A stretch of DNA of 64,000 bases from Lysobacter_K koreensis (GCF_042677045.1 NZ_JBHTIH010000002.1:744001-808000); one strand, 5' to 3'; shown: positions 43,944 through 53,305, numbered from the stretch's first letter. Notes: generated by a model not told the origin, from the letters alone. Made by a program: numbers and translations.

Positions 43944-44168
43944 ATGGCGCGCATCGTGATACGCCTCGACGAGCTGCTGCACGCGCGCCGAATGACGCTC
44001 ACCGAGCTGGCCGCGCGCATCGACATCACCATCGCCAACCTGTCGATCCTGAAGACCGGCAAGGCGAAGGCGATCCGTTTCTCCACGCTCGAGGCGATCT
44101 GCGCCGCGCTCGAGTGCCAACCCGGCGACCTGCTCGCCTTCGACGCCACGCTTCCCTCCGAGGAGTGA
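43944..44168 (+). CDS. small XRE-family (YozG-like) transcriptional regulator
   Basis: 74-residue Cro/C1-type helix-turn-helix protein: IVIRLDELLHARRMTLTELA, ITIANLSILKTGKAKAIRFSTLEAICAAL and the closing ECQPGDLLAFDA. The LSILKTGKAKAIRFSTL recognition region is the YozG signature. It follows the DUF2975 gene immediately, so the pair is co-transcribed and probably autoregulated through the palindrome at 43394-43410. Confidence 0.95.
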   Translation: MARIVIRLDELLHARRMTLTELAARIDITIANLSILKTGKAKAIRFSTLEAICAALECQPGDLLAFDATLPSEE

Positions 44169-44274
44169 TGCCGCGCCTCGACACGCTGCACGACGCGATG
44201 GTTGGCAACGCGCCGCCGCGCGCTCTGGCATGTACCTGCAGGCCTTTTTGCAACCTCTACACAGGAGTGACGCC

Positions 44275-44754
44275 ATGCACATCCACCCGATCCTCCAGTT
44301 CTTCGCATCCGACCCGCGCCGCGATGGCGTCCGCCCCGTCCAGCTCTGGGGCCTGCGCCTGTTCTTCCTGCTGATGCTGGTGTTCGTCACGCCAAACGCG
44401 TGGAGCGTGCTGCTCACTCACGAAGACACGTGGGACCCGGTGCGCGCGATCGCGTTCGCGGTGTGGGCCACCTACCCCGCGCTCGCGCTGTTCGGGCTAC
44501 TGCACCCGCTGCGCTGGCTGCCGCTGATGTTCTTCACGATCGGCTACAAGACGATCTGGCTCGCGTTCGTCGCGGTTCCGCTGTGGCAGACCGGCACCCT
44601 GTGGGGCACGCCCACCGGCGAGATCGCCGGCTCGTTCCTCGCGCTGCCGCTGCTGGCCGCGGTGGTGCCGTGGGGCTATGCGTGGCGGACGTATTTCGCG
44701 TGGCCACGGCGAACGGTCGAGGCCAGCGCGACGTCGGCGAGTGGAGCCAGGTAG
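44275..44754 (+). CDS. integral membrane protein of unknown function
   Basis: 159 residues with four helices (about 26-45, 57-76, 82-101, 119-138). Starts MHIHPILQFFASDPRRDGVRPV; AGGAG lies eight bases before the ATG. Features include a cytoplasmic basic N terminus, a Trp-rich core (WGLRLFFLLMLVFV; GYKTIWLAFVAVPLWQTG) and a polar tail. I recognise no family. It follows the DUF2975-XRE pair by about 105 bases, perhaps in the same transcript. Confidence 0.8.
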   Translation: MHIHPILQFFASDPRRDGVRPVQLWGLRLFFLLMLVFVTPNAWSVLLTHEDTWDPVRAIAFAVWATYPALALFGLLHPLRWLPLMFFTIGYKTIWLAFVAVPLWQTGTLWGTPTGEIAGSFLALPLLAAVVPWGYAWRTYFAWPRRTVEASATSASGAR

Positions 44755-44788
44755 GACCCTTTCGCCACATGGATCGGACGATTGCGGG

Positions 44789-44816
44789 GCGATGGCAGGC
44801 GCCTGCCTCCCATCGC
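44789..44816. terminator. possible bidirectional hairpin between convergent genes
   Basis: GCGATGGCAGGC faces GCCTGCCTCCCATCGC, forming a long stem with one bulge, in the 66 bases between two convergent stops. There is no T-tract, so its strength as a terminator is doubtful. Confidence 0.35.
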
Positions 44817-44820
44817 GCCG

Positions 44821-47280
44821 TCATCCGCCCGACAGCAGGCGCAGCACCAGCCACGCCGGCACGCCGATGTAGAACGCCAGGCGGCCGAGCCACTCCAGCG
44901 CGTCGCGAACCGCGGCCGCGTGCCGGGGCTGGAGCGCAAGCACGAGCGCGGCCACGATCTCGATGGCGATCCGCAGCGCAGCGGCAAACAGCATCAGGCC
45001 GATCGACCACGACGCCCACCAGATCAGCAGGCCGCTGAACCAGGCCGCGGGGCCGTAGGTGTAGTACTCGCCGAAAGTGCCACCGAAGGCGATGACCTGG
45101 TGCAGGCGGAACGCGACCAGCGCCGGCAACAACGGGAACAGCACGAACTTCGCCAGCGCGCCGTCCACACGCGGACACCTGGCCGCCGCGCGCGATTGCG
45201 CATGCTCGGCGAGCGCGGTATCGACGCGGCTGGCGAACGGCACCGGCGCACCCGCTGCGGTCAGCATCCGCTGCAAGGCCTGCGGTCGCGACAGCGCCAG
45301 GCCGTGCGTCCAGCGCCGCCCTGATGCCAGTTCCAGGTCGACACCACTGCCCGGCAGCGGCAGCCGGCACGGCCGCAGCGCGCTGATCGACGCCAGAGGG
45401 ATCTCGATCCGCCGGCCGCGCTGATCCAGTACCAGTACCGCGTTCTCGATGCGCGCCTGCGCCTTGCACGCCCGCACGATCGCCCACGCCGCCACGGCCG
45501 GCGCCACCACCGCGCCGGCGAACCACCACAGCTGCGACAACGACTGCACCTGCCAGCCGACGCGCCGTGCCATGTCCAACGCCAGCCACCCCAACCCCGC
45601 CGCCGCGCCCAGCCGCAGCGCCGCAGCGATGGCGCGCCACGCCGGCGACAGTACCGCGACCTCCAGCGTCAGCGGAGCTTCGGTGACTTGCACCGCGCGC
45701 CCGCGCAGCGCCCGCAATAGCGCCAGTGCCGCCAGCCAGAGCAGCAACAGCGCAGCGGCGCGGCCGACCCAATCGCCCCAGCGCACCATCAGCGTCATCG
45801 GCGGGTCCTGCGCGCTGACGAACGCGGTCAGCACCGCCTGCTGCCCCATCGCGGTGCTCGCCAGCACCTCGCCGGTGTCGTCGATGATGGCGCTTAAGCC
45901 ATTCGTGGTGACGCGCACCTGCGGCAAGCGCGTCTCGATGCTGCGGAACGCGGCGACCGCCAGGTGCAGCCGCGCGCCGAGCGGATAGCCGGTGAACCAC
46001 GAGTCGTTGGACATACCGACGATGGCCTGCGCGCCGAGCCGCGCGCCGTCGATGGCCAGGCCGGGGCGCACGTCGTCGAGGCAGATCAGCGGCAATACGT
46101 TCACCTCGCGGCCGTCGGCGCTGCGCAGCGGCAACACTCGCGCGCCGTCGCCCGGCCGCCAGCTGCCGGCCCACGGCAGCACGCGCCGCAGCCACGGGCC
46201 GTCGAGCCAGCGCGGCACGTACTCGGTCAGCGGGAACGGATGGGTCTTGCGGTAGCTGCCGAGCCGGCCCCGGCCCGGCTCCAGGAATGTGGCGGCGTTG
46301 TACTCGCCGTCGGCGTCGACGTCGTAGGTGCCGAACACCAGCGGCACGCCCGCGGCATCGACGAAGCCCTGTATCTCGCGGTCGAGCGCAGCGCCGTCCG
46401 TGCTGCGCGGGCTGCCGAACGTGGTCGGGTACACCGTTTCCGACCACAGCAGCACGTCCGCGCCGTGGTCGCGGATCGCCGACCACGACAAGGCGTAGTG
46501 GGTATCGAGCACGTGCCGCACCACCGCGTACGCGCCCTGCTCGCGGCGCCGGCGCTCGTAGTCGGTGATGCTGGCCTGGACCATCGCGATGCGCAGCGTC
46601 GGCACGCCGTCGGCCGGCGGTGCTTGCAGCGTGGCCAGCCGCGCCAGTCCGTACGCGGCCATGCCCGCGACGATCGCAGCGCCGAGCGCGAGCGGCCGCA
46701 GCCAGGCACGCATGCCGCCTGCGCGCCTTTCGATCGCGACCGTCACCGCTTCGTTGACCAGCAACAGCAACCAGGTCAGGCCCGCCGCGCCGCCGAGGTC
46801 GGCGACCTGCCGCAGCGCGACCGACGGAAACAGCCCGTGACCGAGCGTGTCGCCGAGCAGCTTCGGCGCCAGCCGCTCGCAGGCCACCCACGCGCACGCC
46901 GCCGCGACCGCGCGCAGCAGCGGCCCTTGGCGTCGCCCGACGATGTGGCGTACCAGCGCGAACGCGACCAACTGCGGCTGCAGCAGCGGCGCGAGCAGCA
47001 CCAGCACTGCGGTCGCCGGCAGCGCCCCGACCCCGGTGTAGGCGCCGATCGCCGCGCCGAACCAGCCGAACACCGCGACCACGAAGGCCACGCTCATCAG
47101 CACGCCATGCACTACCGCGCCGCGCACCGAGCGCGCCGCATCGAGCGCCAGCAGCCACGGCACCAACGCGACGAAGCCCAACACCCACGCCGGCGGGACG
47201 CGGGCATACACGGCGAGCAACAGAATCGAGGCGAACAGGCCGGCGACATGGCGCCAGCGGGACAACCGCTCCGTGGTCAA
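44821..47280 (-). CDS. apolipoprotein N-acyltransferase-like protein with long C-terminal extension
   Basis: 819 residues. The N-terminal half is Lnt-like: five to six membrane helices (about 12-215), then a nitrilase-fold periplasmic domain (about 229-500) with the presumed triad Glu281 (LLWSETVYP), Lys345 (SYRKTHPFP) and Cys400 (PLICLDDV), plus GMSNDSWF. Canonical Lnt is about 510 residues; here some 280 more follow, with further helices, a small beta region (LVLDQRGRRIEIPLASISAL) and terminal helices. Either a fused accessory domain or a divergent acyltransferase acting on another substrate is possible. It is 22 bases downstream of a small membrane-protein gene (47303-47977). Confidence 0.85.
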   Translation of the reverse strand: MTTERLSRWRHVAGLFASILLLAVYARVPPAWVLGFVALVPWLLALDAARSVRGAVVHGVLMSVAFVVAVFGWFGAAIGAYTGVGALPATAVLVLLAPLLQPQLVAFALVRHIVGRRQGPLLRAVAAACAWVACERLAPKLLGDTLGHGLFPSVALRQVADLGGAAGLTWLLLLVNEAVTVAIERRAGGMRAWLRPLALGAAIVAGMAAYGLARLATLQAPPADGVPTLRIAMVQASITDYERRRREQGAYAVVRHVLDTHYALSWSAIRDHGADVLLWSETVYPTTFGSPRSTDGAALDREIQGFVDAAGVPLVFGTYDVDADGEYNAATFLEPGRGRLGSYRKTHPFPLTEYVPRWLDGPWLRRVLPWAGSWRPGDGARVLPLRSADGREVNVLPLICLDDVRPGLAIDGARLGAQAIVGMSNDSWFTGYPLGARLHLAVAAFRSIETRLPQVRVTTNGLSAIIDDTGEVLASTAMGQQAVLTAFVSAQDPPMTLMVRWGDWVGRAAALLLLWLAALALLRALRGRAVQVTEAPLTLEVAVLSPAWRAIAAALRLGAAAGLGWLALDMARRVGWQVQSLSQLWWFAGAVVAPAVAAWAIVRACKAQARIENAVLVLDQRGRRIEIPLASISALRPCRLPLPGSGVDLELASGRRWTHGLALSRPQALQRMLTAAGAPVPFASRVDTALAEHAQSRAAARCPRVDGALAKFVLFPLLPALVAFRLHQVIAFGGTFGEYYTYGPAAWFSGLLIWWASWSIGLMLFAAALRIAIEIVAALVLALQPRHAAAVRDALEWLGRLAFYIGVPAWLVLRLLSGG

Positions 47281-47302
47281 TCAGCGAACTCCGTGGGCAG
47301 GG

Positions 47303-47977
47303 TCAAGGCGTGCCGACCCGGACCCAGCGCAGTGGCAGGCCGGGCGGCGCCAGTGCGGGCGGCACGACGCGGTTGGCGGGCATCGCGATCGGCCGGCCTT
47401 GCGCATCGAACAGGGTGAAATCGGGCGCGAACATCAGGATCGGCTCGATCGGCACGCCTTCGTCGGTGACCTGGTGGTGGCGGACATAGCCTTCGGGCAG
47501 CTTGAAGTTGGCGGGCACCGCGAGCCCTTCCAGCGGCGGACTGGTCCCGGGCGGGTTGAACGCGCCCAGACCGGTGCGCACGCCGGCCTCGTGCAGGGCG
47601 TTGATCACCTGCGCACCGGTCGGCTCGGGATCGCCGGGCTGGAAGTAGGCGGCGAGGTCGTTGGGGTCGTTGCCGGGCATCACGGGCGCCTCCTGCGTCG
47701 ACGCCGCCGGTGGTGTGGATTGCGCGGACCCTGGCGGGCCTGGCGCAGCGGCGGGTGGGGCACCGCGATCGACGGTGGTGATCTCCTGCGCGCCCGCCGT
47801 ATCCGGATCGCCCGGCGCTGGCGCCAACACGAACCAGACCGCCAGCGCCACGACGGCAACGACAGCGACCACTGCCCACGCCCGCACGCGTCGCGGGCCG
47901 CGCGGCTTCGGGACCACGCGCACACCGTCGCCGTCCGGTGCGGACGGCGGGGTGTGCGGCGGGCGACGCTGGGCCAC
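47303..47977 (-). CDS. hypothetical single-pass membrane protein
   Basis: 224 residues. Short Pro/Arg-rich cytoplasmic N terminus, one membrane helix (about 33-52, AWAVVAVVAVVALAVWFVLA), a disordered Ala/Pro/Gly linker (about 53-95) and a periplasmic domain beginning NDPNDLAAYFQPGDPEPTG and ending ALAPPGLPLRWVRVGTP. The domain has GVRTGLGAFNPPGTSPPLEG and YVRHHQVTDEGVPIEPILMF. No family recognised. Co-transcription with the Lnt-like gene (22-base gap) is likely, so a role in envelope or lipoprotein biology is possible. Confidence 0.82.
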   Translation of the reverse strand: MAQRRPPHTPPSAPDGDGVRVVPKPRGPRRVRAWAVVAVVAVVALAVWFVLAPAPGDPDTAGAQEITTVDRGAPPAAAPGPPGSAQSTPPAASTQEAPVMPGNDPNDLAAYFQPGDPEPTGAQVINALHEAGVRTGLGAFNPPGTSPPLEGLAVPANFKLPEGYVRHHQVTDEGVPIEPILMFAPDFTLFDAQGRPIAMPANRVVPPALAPPGLPLRWVRVGTP

Positions 47978-48015
47978 GAATCAGTCCTCGTTCCGATCCT
48001 CGTCGATCCGGTCCG

Positions 48016-49119
48016 TCACGGAGCGACCGGGTTGTAGACCGACAACGCCCAGCCCATGCGCTCGTGCCCGTAGTTGTTCCAGATCGGGCTCTTGCCGTTG
48101 GTGAAACTCGCGTAGCGCGGTGCACCGCTGCCCGTGCTCCCTCCCCAGAGACCAGCCGTCACCGTGCCGCCGGTGTAGGTCGGGTGGGTGTCGTCGGATT
48201 GGATGTAGTCGAACGAACTGGATGACGACACGAACTTGGCGTTGGCATCGCGCAGCGTGCTGCGCAGCGTGACCGTCGTGCGGTTGATGTAGCTCGCCTC
48301 GCTCTCCCCGGACACGTAGCGCAGCGCGTCGGAATCGACCACACCGTCGGCGTTGCTGTCGTAGTCCGCGGCCATGTACTGGGCGAAGCTGTCGGCGCAC
48401 TGGAAGCCCTTCTGGCGCGCGTACTCGCACATCCAGTAGTTCATCTTTGCGATCGCCGGCAGGAAGCGGTCACGCAGGCTCACCGTCTGCCCGGTGCCGG
48501 CATCCGTGCACGAGCTCTGCACGTTGTCGGCGTTGTAGCCCGGGTAGTACAGGTTGGAGATCACCTTGAGCCGGGTGTTGGCGTGCGCGTTGACATTGAT
48601 GTAGTCCATGGCCGCGGCCACGTAGGTCTTGCAGCTGTTGACCGCGGCATCCAGCCCGGCGTAGCTGCAGGTGCCGGTCTGCGACTTGAAGCTCGAGCGC
48701 GCCTGCAGGCCGTCGTTACCGCACATCTCGAACGTCACCACGCGGGTCGACGCGGCCTGCATGTACGAGCGATCAGCCACGATCTTGTTCTGGTAGACGT
48801 CCTGCGCCACCGCACCGGACTTGGCGCGGCGGATGCTCTCGATGTCGGCGTTCCAGCGTGCCGACAGGTACTCCGAATCGACAGTCGGCGCCGCGTAGCG
48901 CGCGGCGTTGCTGATCGAACCGTTGTAACCGGCATAGATCGAATCGCCGTAGGCGACGACCCGGTACTTGGCGGTCGTCCCGGCCCGGTCGATGGTCCAC
49001 GACACGTTCTGGTTGAGGGTGCTGGCCAACGCCGGCGCCGACAGCGCCAGCAGCGGGATCACTAGTAGAGAGCTAGTCGGCAGCCAGTGGCTGGCGACGC
49101 GACGGAACAGAGTCTTCAT
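48016..49119 (-). CDS. secreted SGNH/GDSL-family hydrolase
   Basis: 367 residues. Signal peptide about 1-32 (SLLVIPLLALSAPALAS). SGNH blocks: VVAYGDSIYAGYNGS (block I, nucleophile Ser, about 54-68), EMCGNDGLQ (block III, Gly-Asn-Asp) and SDDTHPTYTGG (block V, Asp-x-x-His). At least six cysteines suggest disulfides in an exported enzyme. It is probably an esterase or lipase on an unknown extracellular substrate. The start MKTLFRRVAS is chosen because it begins the signal peptide; the upstream frame is non-coding. Confidence 0.9.
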   Translation of the reverse strand: MKTLFRRVASHWLPTSSLLVIPLLALSAPALASTLNQNVSWTIDRAGTTAKYRVVAYGDSIYAGYNGSISNAARYAAPTVDSEYLSARWNADIESIRRAKSGAVAQDVYQNKIVADRSYMQAASTRVVTFEMCGNDGLQARSSFKSQTGTCSYAGLDAAVNSCKTYVAAAMDYINVNAHANTRLKVISNLYYPGYNADNVQSSCTDAGTGQTVSLRDRFLPAIAKMNYWMCEYARQKGFQCADSFAQYMAADYDSNADGVVDSDALRYVSGESEASYINRTTVTLRSTLRDANAKFVSSSSSFDYIQSDDTHPTYTGGTVTAGLWGGSTGSGAPRYASFTNGKSPIWNNYGHERMGWALSVYNPVAP

Positions 49120-49363
49120 CCTGAAACCCCTTCGACATGGTGTGCGCGGCGGGTGAAGTCCCGCTCGCGTCCTGCGAGAAGCTGGCGAAAGCACTGGGAA
49201 AACCACACGTTCACGATGCGGACGCCCGCAACCGTCGGCCGCCCCATACCATCGCGTACCGGACGCTAGCGTATGTACCGGGCTGGCGCATTCTGCGTTG
49301 CAGCAGTGCCGCGTCGGCGGCGCCCGGCCCGTCACACAGCGGGCGTACCCGCTCCGGAATCGG

Positions 49364-50392
49364 CTACCCCGTGCGCGCGCCCATGCGTGCCTTGGCCCGC
49401 TCATCCACCACCGCCGTGAGCAGGGCGCCGACGAACACGATCAACGCCGCGTAGTAGATCCACACCAGGGCCAGCACGATCGTCCCCATCGAGCCGTAGG
49501 CCGAACCCGGGTCGGCGCGCCGCAGGTACCAGGCGATCGCCGCGCGCCCCAACAGGAACAGCATCGCGGTCGCTGCACCGCCGCCGAGCGCGCGTCGCCA
49601 GCCGACCGAACGGTCCGGCAGGTAGTGGTACATCAGCGCGAACGCGAACGCGTACACCAGCCACGTCGCCGCGGTCGCCATCAGCGGCAGCATCCATTCG
49701 ACCCGCTCGAACACCAGCTGCAGCACCGTGCTCAGCGTCATCGAGACCACCAGCAGGAAGCCCAGCGCGAACACCAGTCCCAGCGAGAACACCCGCTTGC
49801 GCAACCACGCCATCAGCCCCGGCAGCGCGGTGGCGTCGGTGCGGAAGATCTTGTTGAGCACGTCCTGCAGCTGCGCGAACACCGCGGTCGCGCCGACGAA
49901 CAACAGCACCAGGCTCCACCAGCCGGCGATCGAACCGGTGTCGGGGTGCTGCTTGGCGTTGCTGATGATGGTGCGCGCGACCTCGCCGGCCTCGCTGCCC
50001 ACCAGCAGCGCGATCTGCTGGATCAACGCCTCCTGCGCGCCGGGCAGGATCGCGCTGGTCAGCCACACCAGGATCAGCAGCAACGGTGCCAGCGACAGCA
50101 CCGCGTACAGCGCCAGCGCCGCCGACTGCGACAGCAGGTCCGCATCGATGAAGCGACGCAACAGCGCGACCGGCAGGCTGCCGCGCGCGCTGCGGATCAG
50201 CGCCTCGATCGCCGGCCGCCGCGTCGACTTGCCGCTGGCCGCGCGCGAGGCGGTCGGCTTGGTCGGGTCCAGTTTGGCCGCGACCTTGCTGACCGCCTTC
50301 TTCGCCTTCACGGCCTCGCGCTTGGCCACTGGCTGCGCGCGGGGCGTGGCGCGGGTGGCTGGGGACTTGCGGGAAGACGGGCGCTTGGCCAT
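49364..50392 (-). CDS. YihY/BrkB family inner-membrane protein
   Basis: 342 residues. The N-terminal 60 are a Lys/Ala/Arg-rich tail (SRKSPATRATPRAQPVAKR...), unusual in length. Then six helices of the YihY fold with DADLLSQSAALALYAVLSLAPLL (split, about 84-106), LLFVGATAVFAQLQDVLNKIF (about 163-183) and LLRRADPGSAYGSMGTIVLALVWIYY-type signature near the end. Once called RNase BN, it is now a membrane protein of unknown function. It is a single gene. Confidence 0.93.
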   Translation of the reverse strand: MAKRPSSRKSPATRATPRAQPVAKREAVKAKKAVSKVAAKLDPTKPTASRAASGKSTRRPAIEALIRSARGSLPVALLRRFIDADLLSQSAALALYAVLSLAPLLLILVWLTSAILPGAQEALIQQIALLVGSEAGEVARTIISNAKQHPDTGSIAGWWSLVLLFVGATAVFAQLQDVLNKIFRTDATALPGLMAWLRKRVFSLGLVFALGFLLVVSMTLSTVLQLVFERVEWMLPLMATAATWLVYAFAFALMYHYLPDRSVGWRRALGGGAATAMLFLLGRAAIAWYLRRADPGSAYGSMGTIVLALVWIYYAALIVFVGALLTAVVDERAKARMGARTG

Positions 50393-50493
50393 CGGCGTGG
50401 TAATCGCGGGAGACCGTGCAGCAATACCGGTTCACGCGTGAAGCCCGGATCGGCAACGCGCGGCCATCGATGATGGTTATCCCGGCCATCGCA

Positions 50494-50517
50494 CAAAAAA
50501 GCCGCCCGCAGGCGGCT
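50494..50517 (-). terminator. rho-independent terminator
   Basis: Minus-strand stem AGCCGCC/GGCGGCT with a four-base loop, followed by TTTTTT. It lies about 43 bases after the stop of the alpha/beta hydrolase gene at 50560. Confidence 0.85.
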
Positions 50518-50559
50518 GTTCTGGTAACCCGGCGACGATCCGCCGCGCCGCGATCGCGA

Positions 50560-51393
50560 TCAGTTCGCGGCTTGCGAAATTGCCATCACCGAGCGGATCG
50601 CAGCGGCCACCGCCTGCGGGTTCTCGCGGTGCAGGTTGTGGCCGGTCAGGAAGTACTGGTGGCTGCCGCGCGAGAAGCCGGCGAACAGCGCCGCGTGCTG
50701 GCGCCTCCACAACGCCTTGCCCGGCGCGGTTTCCTCGAGCACGAACGGCTCGGCCGCCACCTGCGTCGCGGTCAGCAGGGCCACCGGCAGGTCGGGCTGG
50801 CTGCGCTTGGCGGCGGCCGCCTCGCTGTCCAGCTGGGTGACCAGCAGCTTGTAGTCTGCCGCCATGTGCGGGGGCAGCACCGACAGCAGCGCCTGGTCAT
50901 CGGCCAGCACGCGCTCGCGATGGGCCCGCTTGAAATCGTGGCGTTGCCCCATGGTCGCCGGGTCGACCAGCACCAGGCCCTGCACGCGGCCGGGGTGCAG
51001 GCGCGCGAACTCGGTGGCCAGCAGGCCGCCGTACGAATGCCCGACCAGCACCACCTTGCGCTCCGGCGCCAACGCGTCCATCACCGCGCCCAGGTCCTGC
51101 AGGTGCTGCTCGATGGTCTTGGGCGCGCCGTCCGTCCCCGACTTGCCCAGGCCCGCGCGCGCATAGGCGATGCAGTGGCAATCGGCGCCGAGCTTGGCGA
51201 TGACCTCGTCCCACGCGTCCGCGCCCTGGCCGAAGCCGGACTCGAACACGACCGCGACCGGCCCCTGCCCCTGCTGCTGCACCTGCAGGTGGTAGCCGGT
51301 GCGGCTCACCTGCACGTCGCCCGCGTGCGCCATCGACGCGCCCACCAGCGCCAACGACAACACCCAGCCCTTCGCCACCAAGAATTTGCGCAC
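50560..51393 (-). CDS. exported alpha/beta hydrolase
   Basis: 277 residues. Signal peptide MRKFLVAKGWVLSLALVGAS with cleavage near AHA-GD. Alpha/beta fold marks: VAVVFESGFGQGADAWDEV (oxyanion region, about 46-64), YARAGLGKSG and the nucleophile elbow LVGHSYGGLLATEFA (about 115-129), with a late SRGSHQYFLTGHNLHRENP supplying His. Substrate unknown. Single gene, followed by a strong terminator. Confidence 0.9.
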   Translation of the reverse strand: MRKFLVAKGWVLSLALVGASMAHAGDVQVSRTGYHLQVQQQGQGPVAVVFESGFGQGADAWDEVIAKLGADCHCIAYARAGLGKSGTDGAPKTIEQHLQDLGAVMDALAPERKVVLVGHSYGGLLATEFARLHPGRVQGLVLVDPATMGQRHDFKRAHRERVLADDQALLSVLPPHMAADYKLLVTQLDSEAAAAKRSQPDLPVALLTATQVAAEPFVLEETAPGKALWRRQHAALFAGFSRGSHQYFLTGHNLHRENPQAVAAAIRSVMAISQAAN

Positions 51394-51660
51394 GCGTGCT
51401 CCCCATGAACTCGAAGCGCTGGACTCTACGCGGCTGCGAAGCTGCTGGGCAGGCCACCAACCGCCCTTTACCGCGACTGCCGGGCGGTGCTAGCAGCAAT
51501 GTCGAAGCAGCACGCAGCGAAAGACGCGCACGAGCGCGAAGCTGTGACGGCGGCGCCGACCGGCCGGCACGGCGCCGGCTACCCTATGCGGCCGCGCGGC
51601 TGCCGCCCCGGCCGCCCCGGCCACCGCGCCTCCCCGCCTCCCCATCGGAAACCCAAACAC

Positions 51661-52302
51661 ATGCGCAAACTTGGATGCGCGGCGCTGTTCGCCGCCTGTC
51701 TCGTCGCCGCCCCCGGCGCCTTCGCCGGCGATTTCTTCATCAACGGCCAGCTGGGCCGGATCGCACTGGACAGCGACTTCGACGACGACCAGAGCAACCT
51801 CGTCCAGGCCGCGGCCGGCTACCGCTGGGGCATCGGCACGGCCCAGCTCGGCTTCGAAGCGGGCCTGGGCAAACTCGACGACCGCGACGGCCGCAGCCGC
51901 AGCGACTACACCGGCGGCTACGTCGAACATGACTACACGCTGTCCTCGCGCTACGCCTTCGTCGGCGCGAATGCGCGGATCAAGCCGCCGCTGCTGCCGG
52001 TGTACTTCATCGGCCGGGCCGGCTATCTGGGCCTGGAACGGGAACTGGACGAAACCGCGGTCGACCACTACCTGGACACGTCGCCGGTCACCGACCGCCG
52101 CCAGTTCAAGGAAACCGACGGCGGCACGTATGTGGGCGTCGGCGTCGGCACCACGATCCTGCCGCTGCTCGACGTCGGCCTGATGGTCAACCAGTACCGC
52201 TACTCGCAGGTCGCGTACGACCCGGCCAGCGACGAGTACCGGTTGTCCGACGACAAGCGCGATGCGCGCAGCGTGAGCCTGTCGGTCGAATACCGCTTCT
52301 GA
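51661..52302 (+). CDS. outer-membrane beta-barrel protein (OmpX/OmpA-barrel type)
   Basis: 213 residues. Signal peptide MRKLGCAALFAACLVAAPG... with cleavage at AFA-GD. The mature part alternates polar and hydrophobic residues in short strands (DFFINGQLGRIAL, VQAAAGYRWGIG, AQLGFEAGLGKL, YAFVGANARIK, GTYVGVGVGTTILPLL) and ends in a C-terminal aromatic (SVSLSVEYRF), the BAM-recognition signal. An eight-stranded barrel is likely. The start MRKLGC gives the signal peptide; the upstream frame is non-coding. Confidence 0.9.
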   Translation: MRKLGCAALFAACLVAAPGAFAGDFFINGQLGRIALDSDFDDDQSNLVQAAAGYRWGIGTAQLGFEAGLGKLDDRDGRSRSDYTGGYVEHDYTLSSRYAFVGANARIKPPLLPVYFIGRAGYLGLERELDETAVDHYLDTSPVTDRRQFKETDGGTYVGVGVGTTILPLLDVGLMVNQYRYSQVAYDPASDEYRLSDDKRDARSVSLSVEYRF

Positions 52303-52432
52303 TTCGACGGTTGGACGGCGTCGTCCGGGGGCATGGATTCGCCCCTGACGAACGGCACCGGGCCGGATGGGCCATTTACCGGCCGTGCGTCCGCCACCGA
52401 TCCTGCACGCCAATCAATGCAACGCAGTGCAG

Positions 52433-53305
52433 ATGAAACAGCTCCTCCGCGACCGCGACGGGTCGCTGCGCAATGGCTGGTGGGTGCTGGCGTTTCTCGC
52501 CCTGTTCTTGGCGAGCCAGCCGGTGTACCGGGTGGTATCCAAGGCCCTGCAGCTGCAGGGTGTGGATGGCCCGTGGCTGGGTCCACTGCCGGTGGTGTTC
52601 CTGCTGCTGGTGACGTGGGCCAGCCTGCGCCTACGCCGCGAGCCGCTGGCCGCCGTCGGCCTGCAGCTGGACCGCAATTGGGCGCGTGAGCTTTTGCTTG
52701 GCGCCGGCCTGGGCATGGCCCTGATCGCGCTGGTCACCGGCCTCATCGTCGCCAGCGGCGGCGTGGCCTTCAGCCTCGATCCGGCGCGCAGCCTGGGCGC
52801 CCTGGTGATGGGCGCGTGGGTGTTCGTCTGGGTGGCACTGCTGGAGGAACTGCTGTTCCGCGGCTTCGTGTTCCAGCGGCTGGTGGACGGGATCGGTGCC
52901 TGGCCGGCACTGCTGGCGATGGCGCTGCTGTTGGCGATTGGCCACTGGAGCAACCCCGGCATGGAGGGCGCGACCCGGGCGTGGGCCAGCGTCGATACCG
53001 CGCTGGGTGCTGTTCTGTTCGGACTGGCCTACCTGCGCACCGGCAGCCTGGCCATGCCCATCGGCATGCACTTCGGCTGGAACTGGGCGCAGGGCGCCGT
53101 GCTCGGCTTCGATGTCAGCGGCCTCGACCAGGCCGGCTGGCTGCTGCCGGAAATGCTCGGCAAGCCGCAGTGGCTCACCGGCGTTGCATTCGGCCCGGAA
53201 GCGAGCGTCCTTGCGGTGCTGGTCGACGGCGCGGCGATCGTGCTGATGTGGCGCTGGAAGGGGACCGCGCCGGCGCGGTCGATGGTGTTGGCGCCGGCGG
53301 TGTAG
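52433..53305 (+). CDS. CPBP family intramembrane metalloprotease
   Basis: 290 residues with about eight helices. Active-site motifs: ALLEELLFRGFVFQRL (Glu138, Glu139, Arg143), the second motif LLAIGHWSNPG (His, about 178-188) and HFGWNWAQGAVLGF (His/Asn, about 221-234). It probably cleaves prenylated or other membrane-embedded peptides. Members are sometimes linked to bacteriocin immunity, but nothing nearby supports that. The start MKQLLRDRDG is preferred to an ATG 22 codons upstream. Confidence 0.92.
   Translation: MKQLLRDRDGSLRNGWWVLAFLALFLASQPVYRVVSKALQLQGVDGPWLGPLPVVFLLLVTWASLRLRREPLAAVGLQLDRNWARELLLGAGLGMALIALVTGLIVASGGVAFSLDPARSLGALVMGAWVFVWVALLEELLFRGFVFQRLVDGIGAWPALLAMALLLAIGHWSNPGMEGATRAWASVDTALGAVLFGLAYLRTGSLAMPIGMHFGWNWAQGAVLGFDVSGLDQAGWLLPEMLGKPQWLTGVAFGPEASVLAVLVDGAAIVLMWRWKGTAPARSMVLAPAV

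Noticed and set aside
44534..47188. Very long overlapping frames on the same or opposite strands (also at 2894-4765, 18305-20842, 25421-26971 and 27505-29175)
   Set aside because: Arg/Ala/Gly-rich translations shadow clearly recognisable genes in another frame; this is expected at this GC content.
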